Shown here: positions 1-8,549 of the stretch, piece by piece
Layout of the letters: every line of letters begins with the position of its first letter
Numbering within the stretch: the stretch's first letter is position 1
Origin: Kitasatospora sp. NA04385
GTDB taxonomy: Bacteria; Actinomycetota; Actinomycetes; Streptomycetales; Streptomycetaceae
Direction of reading: 5' to 3'
DNA length: 64,000 bases
NCBI RefSeq assembly: GCF_013364235.1
Contig: NZ_CP054919.1
Coordinates: 80,133-144,132 of the forward strand
Notes under the pieces: model-generated
Databases searched by the model: none
The model's input: only the letters and a program-made list of their open reading frames with translations
Told to the model about the DNA's origin: nothing
Translations under genes and position numbers: made by a program

Positions 1-17
1 CCGGCGCCGTCAAGTAG
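1..17 (+). CDS. 3' tail of an upstream gene, possibly an ABC permease
   Basis: Only five codons are visible: one frame reads Gly-Ala-Val-Lys followed by TAG at 15-17. A GAVK C-terminus is common in CUT1-type sugar ABC permeases, and the permease at 48135-48953 in this window ends in GAVKG. This would make the dehydrogenase that follows 9 bases later part of a sugar-uptake operon. Too little is present to be sure. Confidence 0.3.
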
Positions 18-26
18 GCCATCGAC

Positions 27-1076
27 GTGAGGATCCCCGTGCCCGCGACCCCGCACCGCCCGCCCGCCGCGCACCGCCCGCGCGCCCTGTTCGCCATGGG
101 GCGCCGACACCGCGACGCGCTCTTCCCGCCGGCCGCCGTCGAGCGGCTCGCCCGCCACGTCGACATCGACCCGCAGCTCGTCGTCGAGGACGCCGGGGGC
201 TTCGACCGGATCGCGGACCTCGCCTCCGTCGAGCTGCTGGTCACCTCCTGGGGCTGCCCCCCGCTGGACGCCGCCGCGCTGGCCCGGATGCCCGCGCTGA
301 AGGCGGTCGTGCACGCCGCCGGGAGCGTCAAGCACCATGTGACGGAGGCCTGTTGGGACCGCGGCCTGCGCGTCTCCACGGCCGCCGCGGCCAACGCCGT
401 CCCGGTCGCCGAGTACACCCTCGCCGCCGTGCTGTTCGCCAACAAGCGCGTCCTGGAGATCGGCGGCCTCTACCGCGAGCACCGGACCGCCCTGGACTGG
501 TCGGCGCACTTCCCCGGCTTCGGCAACTACCGGCGCACCATCGGCATCGTCGGCGCCTCCATGGTCGGGCGCCGGATGCTGGAGCTGCTGCGCGCCTTCG
601 ACTTCGACGTCCTGGTGGCCGACCCCCACCTCGACCCGGCCGAGGCCCGCACCCTCGGGGCCCGGCCGGTCGACCTGGACGAGCTGCTCGCGCTCTGCGA
701 CGTCGTCTCGCTGCACGCCCCCGCGCTGCCCGAGACCCACCACCTGCTGGACACCCGGCGCCTGGCCCTGATGCGGGACGGCGCGACGCTCGTCAACACC
801 GGGCGGGGCTCGCTGGTCGACACCGCGGCGCTGACCGCCGAACTCCGCTCGGGCCGCCTGCACGCCGTCCTCGACGTCACCGAGCCCGAAGTGCTCCCGG
901 CCGACTCGCCGCTGTACGCGCTGCCCAACGTGCTGCTGACCCCGCACATCGCCGGGTCGCTCGGCGGCGAGCTGCTGCGGATCACCGGGAGCGCCCTGGA
1001 GGAGGTCGAACGCTACTGTGCCGGACGGGAGTTCGCCCACCCGGTGAGCCGTGCGGCACTGTCCGTCTCGGCCTGA
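27..1076 (+). CDS. D-isomer-specific 2-hydroxyacid dehydrogenase
   Basis: NAD(P)-dependent oxidoreductase of the D-2-hydroxyacid dehydrogenase family, predicted to interconvert a 2-keto acid and a 2-hydroxy acid in the cytoplasm. The protein has 349 residues, the usual length. The Rossmann glycine motif GIVGASMVG lies near residue 172. The catalytic Arg is in NTGRGSLVD, the Glu in DVTEPE and the His in TPHIAGS near the C-terminus. The GTG start has only a weak Shine-Dalgarno (AAGTAGG, 12-18) and follows a stop codon by 9 bases. A Met near residue 24 is an alternative start. It probably shares an operon with the ThuA-like gene downstream. The substrate is unknown; sugar-derived keto acids are plausible from context. 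Confidence 0.85.
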   Translation: MRIPVPATPHRPPAAHRPRALFAMGRRHRDALFPPAAVERLARHVDIDPQLVVEDAGGFDRIADLASVELLVTSWGCPPLDAAALARMPALKAVVHAAGSVKHHVTEACWDRGLRVSTAAAANAVPVAEYTLAAVLFANKRVLEIGGLYREHRTALDWSAHFPGFGNYRRTIGIVGASMVGRRMLELLRAFDFDVLVADPHLDPAEARTLGARPVDLDELLALCDVVSLHAPALPETHHLLDTRRLALMRDGATLVNTGRGSLVDTAALTAELRSGRLHAVLDVTEPEVLPADSPLYALPNVLLTPHIAGSLGGELLRITGSALEEVERYCAGREFAHPVSRAALSVSA

Positions 1077-1167
1077 ACGCACCACCGAGCACACCGTCGA
1101 GAACACCACCGAGCACCCCGTCGAGAACACCGTCGAGCACACCGCCCAGACCCCCGGAGCATCCGCC

Positions 1168-1845
1168 GTGCCCCCCACCGACCGACCGACCGACGTCCTG
1201 GTCTACACCCGCACGACGGGTTACCGCCACGCCTCCATCCCCGCCGCGACCGAGGCGCTGCGCGAGCTGGGCCGGGAGCACGGCTTCGCCGTCGAGGCCA
1301 CCGAGGACCCGGCCGCGTTCACCGACGCCTCGCTGGCCGGGCGTGGCGCGGTGGTGTTCCTGTCCACCAGCGGCGAGGTGCTCGCCCCGGACGGGCGGGC
1401 GGCGCTGCGGCGCTGGGTGGAGGGCGGCGGCGGCTTCGTGGGCGTGCACTCGGCCGCCTGCACCGAGTACGGCTGGCCGTACTACGGCGGGCTGCTCGGT
1501 GCGCGCTTCGCCGGGCACCCGGACGTCCAGCCGGCCACCGTGCTGGTGGAGGACCGGGACCACCCGGCGACGGCCCACCTGCCGGCGCGCTGGGAGTGGT
1601 GCGACGAGTGGTACGACTTCCGGGACAACCCCCGGCCGGGGGTGCGGGTGCTGGCGAGCGTGGACGAGTCGGGCTACCGGGGCGGCGCGATGGGCGGCGA
1701 CCACCCCCTGGTGTGGTGCCGGGAGTCCGGAGCGGGCCGCTCGTTCTTCACCGCCCTGGGACACGCGGAGGAGGCGTACGCGGACCCGCTCTTCCGCCGC
1801 CACCTGCTGGGCGGCCTGCGCTGGGCGGCCCGCGCGGCGCACTGA
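1168..1845 (+). CDS. ThuA-like domain protein (trehalose utilisation family)
   Basis: The 225-residue protein matches the ThuA-like fold, a class I glutamine-amidotransferase-like domain seen in sugar-utilisation loci. Recognisable features are the N-terminal strand DVLVYTRTTGYRHASI, the central GGGGFVGVHSAA elbow, GARFAGHP and the C-terminal tryptophan motif LGGLRWAA. The GTG at 1168 is chosen because GGAG at 1156-1159 is well spaced. The frame is open upstream, but that stretch is a degenerate repeat of ACCGAGCAC/GTCGAGAACACC (about 1080-1145) and does not look like coding sequence. It follows the dehydrogenase by 91 bases in the same direction. ThuA proteins often accompany Gfo/Idh-type sugar oxidation, but the reaction here cannot be read from sequence. 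Confidence 0.8.
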   Translation: MPPTDRPTDVLVYTRTTGYRHASIPAATEALRELGREHGFAVEATEDPAAFTDASLAGRGAVVFLSTSGEVLAPDGRAALRRWVEGGGGFVGVHSAACTEYGWPYYGGLLGARFAGHPDVQPATVLVEDRDHPATAHLPARWEWCDEWYDFRDNPRPGVRVLASVDESGYRGGAMGGDHPLVWCRESGAGRSFFTALGHAEEAYADPLFRRHLLGGLRWAARAAH

Positions 1846-2060
1846 CGCCGACGGACGCGCAGGGCCCCGCCGAACGCCCCCGGCCTGGAAGCTATGCTGC
1901 CAGGCCGGGGGCGAGTGCTATCGTCGTGCTCGCCCAGGACCAGGAAGGGGAGCTCGCGCATGCTCGGTGGGGTGTTCCCGGTGGCGCAGGCCCCGCGGGC
2001 CGGCGGGCGGTCGGCCGCCGTGCCGGCCGGATCCTCCGGAGCCGTCGGGGGGCGGGTCGC

Positions 2061-2756
2061 ATGACGGTCGGACGCGGGACGCTGAGCGACCAGATCGTGC
2101 GCGAGATCATCGCGGAGATCAAGGAGCGGGACCTGCGGGCCGGCGACGAGGTCCCGGCCGAGGGCGAGCTCGCCGAGCGGCACGGGGTGAACCGCCTGGT
2201 GGTCCGCGAGGCCGTCCGGACCCTGGTGGCCCGGGGCGTGCTGACCTCCAGCCAGGGGAAGCGGGCCCGGGTCGCGGTGCCCTCCCCCACGGTGCTGGAG
2301 CAGATCCTCGAGTTCCGCCTCAGCCAGAACTCGATGGACCTGCGCGACTTGATAGACACCCGCCGGGTGATCGAGGGCGAACTCGCCCGCCGCGCGGCGT
2401 CCCGGGTCGCCGCCGGGCGCGGCTCGGTGGACGGGGCCGAGCTCGCGCTGGCCGCCATGCGTGAGCGCACCGGCGACCGCGAGGGCTTCATCGCCGCCGA
2501 CCTGGCCTTCCACCAGGCCGTGGCCGACCTCGCCGACTCCAACGTCCTCTCCTTCATCCTGTCGGCCATGAACGGCGTCCTGCTGGACGCCCGCCGCACC
2601 AGCTTCCAGGGCCGGGAGCAGCGCGGCAGCAGCCACCAGGAGACCGTCGACGCGCACCGGGAGATCCTCGACGCCGTCATCGCCGGCGACCCGGACGCCG
2701 CGGCCGGGGCGATGGCCCGCCACCTCACCGAGACCGGCCACGACCTGGGGCTGTGA
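2061..2756 (+). CDS. GntR-family regulator, FadR/FCD subfamily
   Basis: The 231-residue protein has an N-terminal winged helix (residues about 8-75, with VPAEGELAERHGVNRLVVRE as the recognition region). A C-terminal all-helical FCD ligand domain follows, whose metal or acid-binding positions include D in ADLAFHQA and the late H in VDAHREIL. The ATG is at 2061; a G-rich stretch just upstream may act as ribosome binding site. It faces the phosphatase gene at 2773 tail to tail with only 16 bases between. It probably regulates the adjacent dehydrogenase/ThuA unit. No operator matching those of the other GntR regulators in the window was found upstream. Confidence 0.85.
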   Translation: MTVGRGTLSDQIVREIIAEIKERDLRAGDEVPAEGELAERHGVNRLVVREAVRTLVARGVLTSSQGKRARVAVPSPTVLEQILEFRLSQNSMDLRDLIDTRRVIEGELARRAASRVAAGRGSVDGAELALAAMRERTGDREGFIAADLAFHQAVADLADSNVLSFILSAMNGVLLDARRTSFQGREQRGSSHQETVDAHREILDAVIAGDPDAAAGAMARHLTETGHDLGL

Positions 2757-2772
2757 GGGCCGGTCGCGGGGC

Positions 2773-5151
2773 TCAGAAGCGCGGTTCCAGGGCGAGTTCG
2801 GTCCAGATCGTCTTGCCGCGCTCCGCGTACCGGCAGCCCCAGCGCTCCGCCAGCTGCGCGATCAGGAACAGGCCGCGCCCGCCCTCGTCGCTGTCCAGGG
2901 CGCGGCGCAGGCGCGGCTGGGTGTTGGAGGGGTCGGAGACCTCGCAGACCAGCGCCCGGTCGCGGATCAGCCGCAGCACGGCGGGGCCCCGGGTGTAGCG
3001 GATGGCGTTGGTGACCAGTTCGCTGACGACGAGTTCGGCGGCGAAGGCGAGGTGGTCCAGGCCCCAGGCGGCGAGCTGGGCCCCGGTGTCGGCGCGGGCC
3101 CGCTGGACGTCGGCGAGGTCGGTGTAGCGCCGGGTGAGGACGTCCTGCGGCAGCACGGCGCGGGTGCGGGCGAGCAGCAGGGCGGTGTCGTCGTCGGGGT
3201 GGTCCGCGGCGGGGCGGGCGGCGAGCAGGTCGTCGGCGATCGCCCGCAGGGGGCGGGCGGCGGGGGCGAGGGCGGGCAGCCGGGTCAGCAGGCCGGGCAT
3301 GGCGGCGTCCGGGTCGTGGCCGGTGAGACCGTCGGTGTACAGGGCGAGCAGGCTGCCCGGTTCCAGCACGGTGCGGTGGACCTCGTAGGCGCTGTCGCCG
3401 GCGCCGAGCGGCGGCCCGGGGTCCAGGGGCAGGTAGCGGGCGGTGCCGTCGGGGGTCAGCAGCAGCGGCGGGGGGTGCCCGGCGCTGGCGGTGTGCAGTT
3501 CCCGGTCGACGGGGTCGTAGACGGCGAACAGGCAGGTCGCGCCGACGGTGTCGGGCTCGTCGGACTCGGCGGCCATCCGCTGGACGAGGTCGTTGAGGCG
3601 GATCAGCAGGTCGTCGGGCGGGAGGTCGAGTTCGGCGAGGGTGTGCACGGCGGTGCGCAGGCGGGCCATGGTGGCGGTGGCCTGGAGGCCGTGCCCGGTG
3701 ACGTCGCCGATGACCAGGGCGGTGCGCAGCGAGGAGAGCGGGAAGGCGTCGTACCAGTCGCCGCCGACGCCGAGGGTGCCGTCGGCGGGCCGGTAGGCGC
3801 CGGTGCTCTCGCAGGCGGTGGTGGTGTCGGTGGTGGGCGGCGGGAGCAGGCTGTTCTGCAGGACGACGGCGGTGGCGTGCTCGCGGGTGTAGCGGAAGGC
3901 GTTGTCGAGGGCGAGGGCGGTGCGGTCGCACAGGTCCTGGACGAGTTTCACGTCGGCGTCGTCGAAGGGTTCGGGGGTGGTGGTGCGCCAGACCATGACG
4001 TAGCCGAACAGGCGGCCCCGGTAGTAGAGCGGGCAGCCGATCGCGGAGCGCATGCCCTCGGGGACGAGGGCGGCGATCAGCCGGGGGTCGCCGCCCAGCG
4101 CGTAGCGGGCGGTGTCCGGGTCGAAGATGAGGGCGCCGCCGACCGCGACGGCGGCGATCTCCGGCCGGTCGGAAACGCTGGGGACGGGTTCGCCGACCTG
4201 GACGAGCGGGGCTGGCCAGCGCCCCTCGACGGCCTTCGCGGCGACCCGGCGCGGCGCGGACGCCTGGACGCCGGGGTAGCCGAGCTGCGGGTCGCGGCCC
4301 TGGAGGACGGTGTCGGGGAAGTCGACGGCGGCCAGGTCGCCGAGGGCCGGGACCAGCACGTCGACGAGTTCGCGGGCCCCGCCGACCACGTCGAGGGAGC
4401 CGCCGATCTCGGCGGCGCGGCGGTAGGCCTCGGCCAGGCCGAGGCGGGCGCGGCCGGCGGTGGCGGGCAGCTCGACCAGGACGACGGCCACGCCGCGGGG
4501 GCGCCCGTCGGGGCCGTCGACGGGGAAGCAGGTGAGGGAGAAGACCCGCTGTTCGTCCAGGCGGTGCTCCACCCCGATGACGGCGGTGCCGTCGAGGGCG
4601 GCCCGGGCGCAGGCGGCCCGGGCGGGCACGCCCTCGGGGGTGCGCAGCCGCTCCAGCCAGTCCTGTCCGTCCGGGCCGGTGCCCAGGCCGGTCACCAGCA
4701 GGGCGTCGAAGGCGGCGCTGAGCCGAACGGGGCGCAGGCCCCGGTCGAGGTAGGCGGTGGCGATGCGGTCCTGCTGGAGCACGGCCCGGGCGAGCAGGGC
4801 GTCCCGGGGTTCGGCCGGGTCGGCGGGCTGCGGGGTGATCGTGAGCAGCGCGCCGCCGCCGGGCGGGCCGGCGGGCAGTAGGTGCAGGTCGGCGGTGCAC
4901 CGGCTGCCGTCGGCGAGGCGCAGCCGGGCGCCCTCGACGGGGGCGGTGCCGGTGGGCAGCGGGTGGCCGAGCAGCTCGGCGGCCGGTCGGCCGCGCAGGT
5001 CGGCGGTGCGGGCGCCGAACAGGTCGGCGGCGGTCCGCGACCACCAGGTGACGGCGCCCGACGGGTCGAGCAGGACCGCGGCGGTCACGGGGGCGGGGCT
5101 CCCGGCCGGATCCGGGCCGGGGGCGGGGGCGGGGGCTGCTGGAGAGTCCAC
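2773..5151 (-). CDS. PAS-GAF-PP2C (SpoIIE)-HATPase signalling phosphatase
   Basis: A 792-residue cytoplasmic Ser/Thr phosphatase of the SpoIIE/RsbU type with its own anti-sigma-like ATPase domain. The order is PAS-like (about 20-110), a second PAS-like region (120-230), GAF (245-425), PP2C (440-665) and HATPase_c (675-790). PP2C metal motifs are visible as GGDWYDAF, IGDVTGHG, YTDGL and PDDDTALL. The HATPase shows ELVVSELVTNAIRY and DEGGRGLFL. The GTG at 5151 has an excellent AGGGGAG ribosome binding site 7 bases upstream; the longer upstream reading frame is low complexity. Such proteins act in partner-switching control of sigma factors or anti-sigma antagonists. No antagonist (STAS) gene is nearby, so the target is unknown. 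Confidence 0.88.
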   Translation of the reverse strand: MDSPAAPAPAPGPDPAGSPAPVTAAVLLDPSGAVTWWSRTAADLFGARTADLRGRPAAELLGHPLPTGTAPVEGARLRLADGSRCTADLHLLPAGPPGGGALLTITPQPADPAEPRDALLARAVLQQDRIATAYLDRGLRPVRLSAAFDALLVTGLGTGPDGQDWLERLRTPEGVPARAACARAALDGTAVIGVEHRLDEQRVFSLTCFPVDGPDGRPRGVAVVLVELPATAGRARLGLAEAYRRAAEIGGSLDVVGGARELVDVLVPALGDLAAVDFPDTVLQGRDPQLGYPGVQASAPRRVAAKAVEGRWPAPLVQVGEPVPSVSDRPEIAAVAVGGALIFDPDTARYALGGDPRLIAALVPEGMRSAIGCPLYYRGRLFGYVMVWRTTTPEPFDDADVKLVQDLCDRTALALDNAFRYTREHATAVVLQNSLLPPPTTDTTTACESTGAYRPADGTLGVGGDWYDAFPLSSLRTALVIGDVTGHGLQATATMARLRTAVHTLAELDLPPDDLLIRLNDLVQRMAAESDEPDTVGATCLFAVYDPVDRELHTASAGHPPPLLLTPDGTARYLPLDPGPPLGAGDSAYEVHRTVLEPGSLLALYTDGLTGHDPDAAMPGLLTRLPALAPAARPLRAIADDLLAARPAADHPDDDTALLLARTRAVLPQDVLTRRYTDLADVQRARADTGAQLAAWGLDHLAFAAELVVSELVTNAIRYTRGPAVLRLIRDRALVCEVSDPSNTQPRLRRALDSDEGGRGLFLIAQLAERWGCRYAERGKTIWTELALEPRF

Positions 5152-5170
5152 GGGGCGTCTCCCCTTCCGG

Positions 5171-5198
5171 GCTCGGGCGCGTACGCTCGGGCGCGTAC
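5171..5198. repeat. Perfect 14-base tandem direct repeat upstream of phosphatase gene
   Basis: The unit GCTCGGGCGCGTAC occurs twice head to tail, about 20 bases upstream of the GTG start at 5151 (minus strand) and just outside its ribosome binding site. The position suggests a regulator-binding site, but no candidate protein is known. Confidence 0.5.
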
Positions 5199-5543
5199 CT
5201 CCTGCCAGGATGCGCCGCGGCGCGGCTGCGGGCACGCCGCGGCTGCGGTCAGCCGCCGGGCGGGCCCGGGAGGCCCGCGGGACGGGGCCGGTGGCGCTGT
5301 CCCGGACGCGGGTGCGGGGGACGGCGGCGGGTCGGCGTGGGCGTACGAGCCGCTGCGGGCGGGGAGACGGCGGCCTCCGGACAGGCCCTCGCGCTGCTCG
5401 CCGGGCCTGCCCGCACCGAGCGGCTCGCGGCCGTCGCCGCCCCGTACCAGCCGCCCCGGCCCACCGCCGTCGCCGCCCCGCACCGGCCCCGGCCCCGGCC
5501 CGCCGCCCGGCAGGCCGACCGGGTGATTCGGCCCGCTGATGCT

Positions 5544-5564
5544 CCGAGGTCCGGCGGACCTCGG
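5544..5564 (-). terminator. Perfect hairpin, possible terminator after second phosphatase
   Basis: CCGAGGTCC, loop GGC, GGACCTCGG form a perfect 9-base-pair stem. It lies 207 bases downstream of the stop codon of the phosphatase that ends at 5771. No T-run follows, as is usual for actinobacterial terminators. An operator is the alternative. Confidence 0.4.
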
Positions 5565-5770
5565 CGGCCGACGATCCCGCAGGGCGCCCCGCAGGGCGCC
5601 GTCCGTCGAGGAGGACGTGAGGCCCACGGGGCGCTCCCCCGCGTCCGGGGCCCGTCCGCCTCCGCCGGAGGGCCGGGGGGTGTCCACCTGGCAGGGCGCC
5701 CAGGGCTGCGGCGCGGCGGCACGTGCGTCGCCGCGGCCACGTCCGCGCTCGCGGGGGCCGCCCGCCGTTC

Positions 5771-8458
5771 CTACAGGTCACCCCACTGGTCGAGCAGGGC
5801 GTCGGCGTCGGGTTCGGCGGGTGGCTCCTGCGCCGCGAGCGCCTGCTCGACCCAGATGATCTTGCCGCGGGCCAGGTAGCGGGTGCCCCAGCGCTCGCAG
5901 AACCGGGCCACCAGGTAGAGGCCGCGGCCGCCCTCGTCGGTGTCGGCGGCGCGGCGCAGGTGCGGGGAGGTGCTGCTGCCGTCGGCGACCTCGCAGATCA
6001 GGTGCCGGTCGTCGCAGAGCAGGCGCAGCCGGACGGGCTCGGTGCCGTAGCGGATGGTGTTGGTGACGAGTTCGCTGATGATCAGCTCGGTGGCGAAGAC
6101 CTTGTGCTCCAGGCCCCAGCGCTCCAGGGTGGCGGCGGCCTCGGTGCGGACCCGGGAGACCGAGGCGGGGTCCCGTTCGAGGTGCCACTCGGCGATCTTG
6201 TCGGGGTCCAGGCAGCGGGTGCGGGCGGCGAGCAGCGCCACGTCGTCGTCGGGGCGTTCGGGCAGCAGGGCGTCCAGGGCCGCGGTGCAGGCGCCCTCGG
6301 GGGTGCCGTCGGAGCCGGCCAGGGCGCGGGCGAGCAGGTCGAACGCCTCGTCGGTGTCGCGGCGGCGCTGCTGGAGCAGGCCGTCGGTGAACAGCACCAG
6401 CAGGGTGCCCTCGTCGAGGCGCAGGTCGAGTGTCTCGGCGGGCAGGGCCGTGCCGGTGCCCAGCGGCGGGGAGACCGGCAGTTCGGGGACGTGCACGGTG
6501 CCGTCGGGGTGCAGCAGCGCGGGCGGCGGGTGGCCCGCGGAGGCCATCGCGCAGTGTCCGGTGACCGGGTCGTAGACGGCGTACAGGCAGGTCGCGCCGG
6601 TGGCCGCGCCGCCGTCCGCGGTCGGGTCCATGCGGGTGACGAACTCGTCGAGCTGGGCGAGGAGTTCGTCCGGTTCGAGATCGAGGGCGGAGAAGTTGTG
6701 CACGGCGGTGCGCAGCCGGCCCATCGTCGCCGCGGCGGCCACGCCGTGGCCGACCACGTCGCCGACGGCCAGCGCGACCCGGGCGCCGGAGAGCGGGATG
6801 ACGTCGAACCAGTCGCCGCCGACGCCGGCCTCGGCGGGCCGGTAGCGCCAGGCGGTCTCGACGGCGCTGTGGGCGGGCAGCTCGCCGGGCAGCAGGCTGC
6901 GCTGGAGCGCGGTGGCGGTGGCGTGCTCGCGGGTGTAGCGGCGGGCGTTGTCCAGGCAGACGGCGGCGCGCAGCGCGAGTTCCTCGGCGAAGGCGAGGTC
7001 CTCGGCGGTGAACGGCTGCTGCTCGGCGCGCCAGAAGTTGGCCACGCCGAGGACGAGGTCGCCGGTCTGGAGCGGCACCGAGACGAGGCTGTGCAGGCCG
7101 AAGTCGAGCAGCTCGCGGGCGTGGTCGGGGTCGGCGCACCAGTCGTCGCGGGCGGCGAGGTCGATCAGCAGGGCCCGGCCGGCGGCCAGGTCGGCGGGGA
7201 TGGTGGAGACGGGGGCGGTGCTGACGGGGTGGCCGAGCGGGTACAGCGGGAACTCGTCGCGGACGCCGGTGCGGGCGGTGCGGCGCACCCGCAGGCTTCC
7301 CGGTTCGGGTTCGGCCCCCTCCAGTACGGGTTCGAGGAGTTCGACGGTGGTGTAGTCGGCGAACTCGGGGACGGCGGCGCGGGCGAGTTCCTCGGCGGTG
7401 CGGGTGACGTCGAGGGTGGTGCCGATCCGCAGCCCGGCGGCGTACAGCAGGTCCAGGCGGCGGTGCGCGGTCTCGGCGCGGCCGGCCAGCGTGCGCAGCT
7501 CGGTGGTGTCGCGCAGGGTGGCGACCGCGCCGTCGGTGCGGTCGGCCCGGCGGACGGGGCGCTGGTTGACGGCCAGCAGCCGTTCGCCGACGGGGTGCAC
7601 CTCGTCGGTGGCGGTGCGGCCGGAGCCGAGCAGTGCGGCGAGGTCGGGCGGCAGGCCGAGGGCGTCGAGCCGCGGGGCGGGGTCCGCGGCGGGCAGGTCG
7701 AGCAGGCGGCGGGCCTCGTCGTTGGCGAGTTGCAGGCGGCCGTCGCCGGTGATGACGACGCCCTCGCGGACGGCGTGCAGCACGGCGTCGTGGTGTTCGT
7801 ACATCCGGGTCATCTCGGCCGGCCCCAGTCCGTGGGTCTGCCGCCGCAGCCGCCGGCTGACCAGGGCCGACCCGCCGGCGGCGAGCACCAGGGCGGCGCC
7901 CGTGGCGACGAACAGCACGGGCAGCTGCGCCTGGAGGTGCTCCTGGACGCTCTTGACCTGGATGCCGACCGAGACCAGGCCCACCGGCTTCCCGGCGGGG
8001 TCGAAGACGGCGACCGTGGTGTCCACGGCCCGGCCGAACAGGGTGCTGTCGAAGGTCTCCTGGAACGGCTCGCCGCTGAAGGCGGGGGCGAACGCGCCGG
8101 AGACGTGGCCGCCGATCAGGCTCGGGTCGGGGTGGGACCAGCGGATGCCGTTGGGGTCGAACGCCACCACGTACGCCACGCCCGCCTTCATCCGGGTCTG
8201 TTCGGCGGCGGGCTGGAGGACGGCGCTGGGGTCGGCGGACTCCATCGCGGCGCGCGTCCCGGGCGCGTTGGCGAAGGACTCGGCGACCGACATCGAGCGG
8301 TCGTACGCCTCCTGCGTGGTGCGCTGGCGGGCCTGCACCACCAGCGCGGCCAGCGCGGCGCCGGCCAGCACCACGATCACCACCAGTTGCAGCAGGAACA
8401 CCCGCGTCGCCAGACTGCGCGGCAACCGGGCCCACCGCGGTCTCCCGTGCTCGCTCAC
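5771..8458 (-). CDS. Membrane sensor phosphatase: CitA/DcuS-like sensor-PAS-GAF-PP2C-HATPase
   Basis: The 895-residue protein starts with a basic cytoplasmic tail and a membrane segment (about 17-42). An extracellular single-Cache domain resembling CitA/DcuS sensors follows (IRWSHPDPSLIGG near 105-117, then VAVFDPAGKPVGLVSVG), and then a second membrane segment (about 180-200). Inside the cell come PAS (REGVVITGDGRLQLAND), GAF, PP2C (GGDWFDV, VGDVVGHG, FTDGL, RPDDDVALL) and HATPase_c (ELIISELVTNTIRY, DEGGRGLYL). It is probably a membrane receptor whose ligand, perhaps a carboxylate, tunes a partner-switching phosphatase. The GTG at 8458 was chosen because the sensor homology and membrane segment begin right after it; the ribosome binding site is weak. 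It is a diverged neighbour of the phosphatase at 2773-5151. Confidence 0.87.
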   Translation of the reverse strand: MSEHGRPRWARLPRSLATRVFLLQLVVIVVLAGAALAALVVQARQRTTQEAYDRSMSVAESFANAPGTRAAMESADPSAVLQPAAEQTRMKAGVAYVVAFDPNGIRWSHPDPSLIGGHVSGAFAPAFSGEPFQETFDSTLFGRAVDTTVAVFDPAGKPVGLVSVGIQVKSVQEHLQAQLPVLFVATGAALVLAAGGSALVSRRLRRQTHGLGPAEMTRMYEHHDAVLHAVREGVVITGDGRLQLANDEARRLLDLPAADPAPRLDALGLPPDLAALLGSGRTATDEVHPVGERLLAVNQRPVRRADRTDGAVATLRDTTELRTLAGRAETAHRRLDLLYAAGLRIGTTLDVTRTAEELARAAVPEFADYTTVELLEPVLEGAEPEPGSLRVRRTARTGVRDEFPLYPLGHPVSTAPVSTIPADLAAGRALLIDLAARDDWCADPDHARELLDFGLHSLVSVPLQTGDLVLGVANFWRAEQQPFTAEDLAFAEELALRAAVCLDNARRYTREHATATALQRSLLPGELPAHSAVETAWRYRPAEAGVGGDWFDVIPLSGARVALAVGDVVGHGVAAAATMGRLRTAVHNFSALDLEPDELLAQLDEFVTRMDPTADGGAATGATCLYAVYDPVTGHCAMASAGHPPPALLHPDGTVHVPELPVSPPLGTGTALPAETLDLRLDEGTLLVLFTDGLLQQRRRDTDEAFDLLARALAGSDGTPEGACTAALDALLPERPDDDVALLAARTRCLDPDKIAEWHLERDPASVSRVRTEAAATLERWGLEHKVFATELIISELVTNTIRYGTEPVRLRLLCDDRHLICEVADGSSTSPHLRRAADTDEGGRGLYLVARFCERWGTRYLARGKIIWVEQALAAQEPPAEPDADALLDQWGDL

Positions 8459-8491
8459 CCCTACATTCTGGGATCCCGCCGCGCCGACGGC

Positions 8492-8507
8492 CTGTCCGGA
8501 CGGACAG
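8492..8507 (-). terminator. Small perfect hairpin after the 102-residue gene
   Basis: CTGTCCG-GA-CGGACAG forms a 7-base-pair stem downstream of the minus-strand stop at 8550 and upstream of the phosphatase start at 8458. A tandem GCGGGCCCGGC repeat lies between. It could terminate the glycosidase/dehydratase operon or act as an operator for the phosphatase gene. Confidence 0.4.
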
Positions 8508-8549
8508 CGGGCCCGGCAGCGGGCCCGGCGGCGGGGCGGCAGGTCCCGT

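Larger units (their letters stand above)
5152..5770. other. 619-base gap with no supportable gene
   Basis: Open frames here on both strands are low-complexity Pro/Arg/Gly/Ala readings with no recognisable domain, so none is called. The stretch holds a perfect 14-base tandem repeat next to the phosphatase start, a perfect 9-base-arm hairpin (5544-5564), and a repeated GCAGGGCGCC (5580 and 5591). It must contain the promoter of the phosphatase at 5151, but no convincing -35/-10 pair is seen. Confidence 0.6.

Noticed and set aside
1051..1167. N-terminal extension of the ThuA-like protein
   Set aside because: It consists of a Thr/Glu/His repeat from a degenerate DNA repeat; GTG 1168 has a good ribosome binding site and starts the fold.
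3052..4881. Plus-strand open frame antisense to the first phosphatase
   Set aside because: Low-complexity Gly/Val/Ala composition typical of complement shadows.
1892..5044. Very long minus-strand open frame (over 1,000 codons) across the GntR and phosphatase genes
   Set aside because: It is an Arg/Pro/Ala-rich shadow in the wrong frame of genes with clear domains; high GC keeps stop codons rare.
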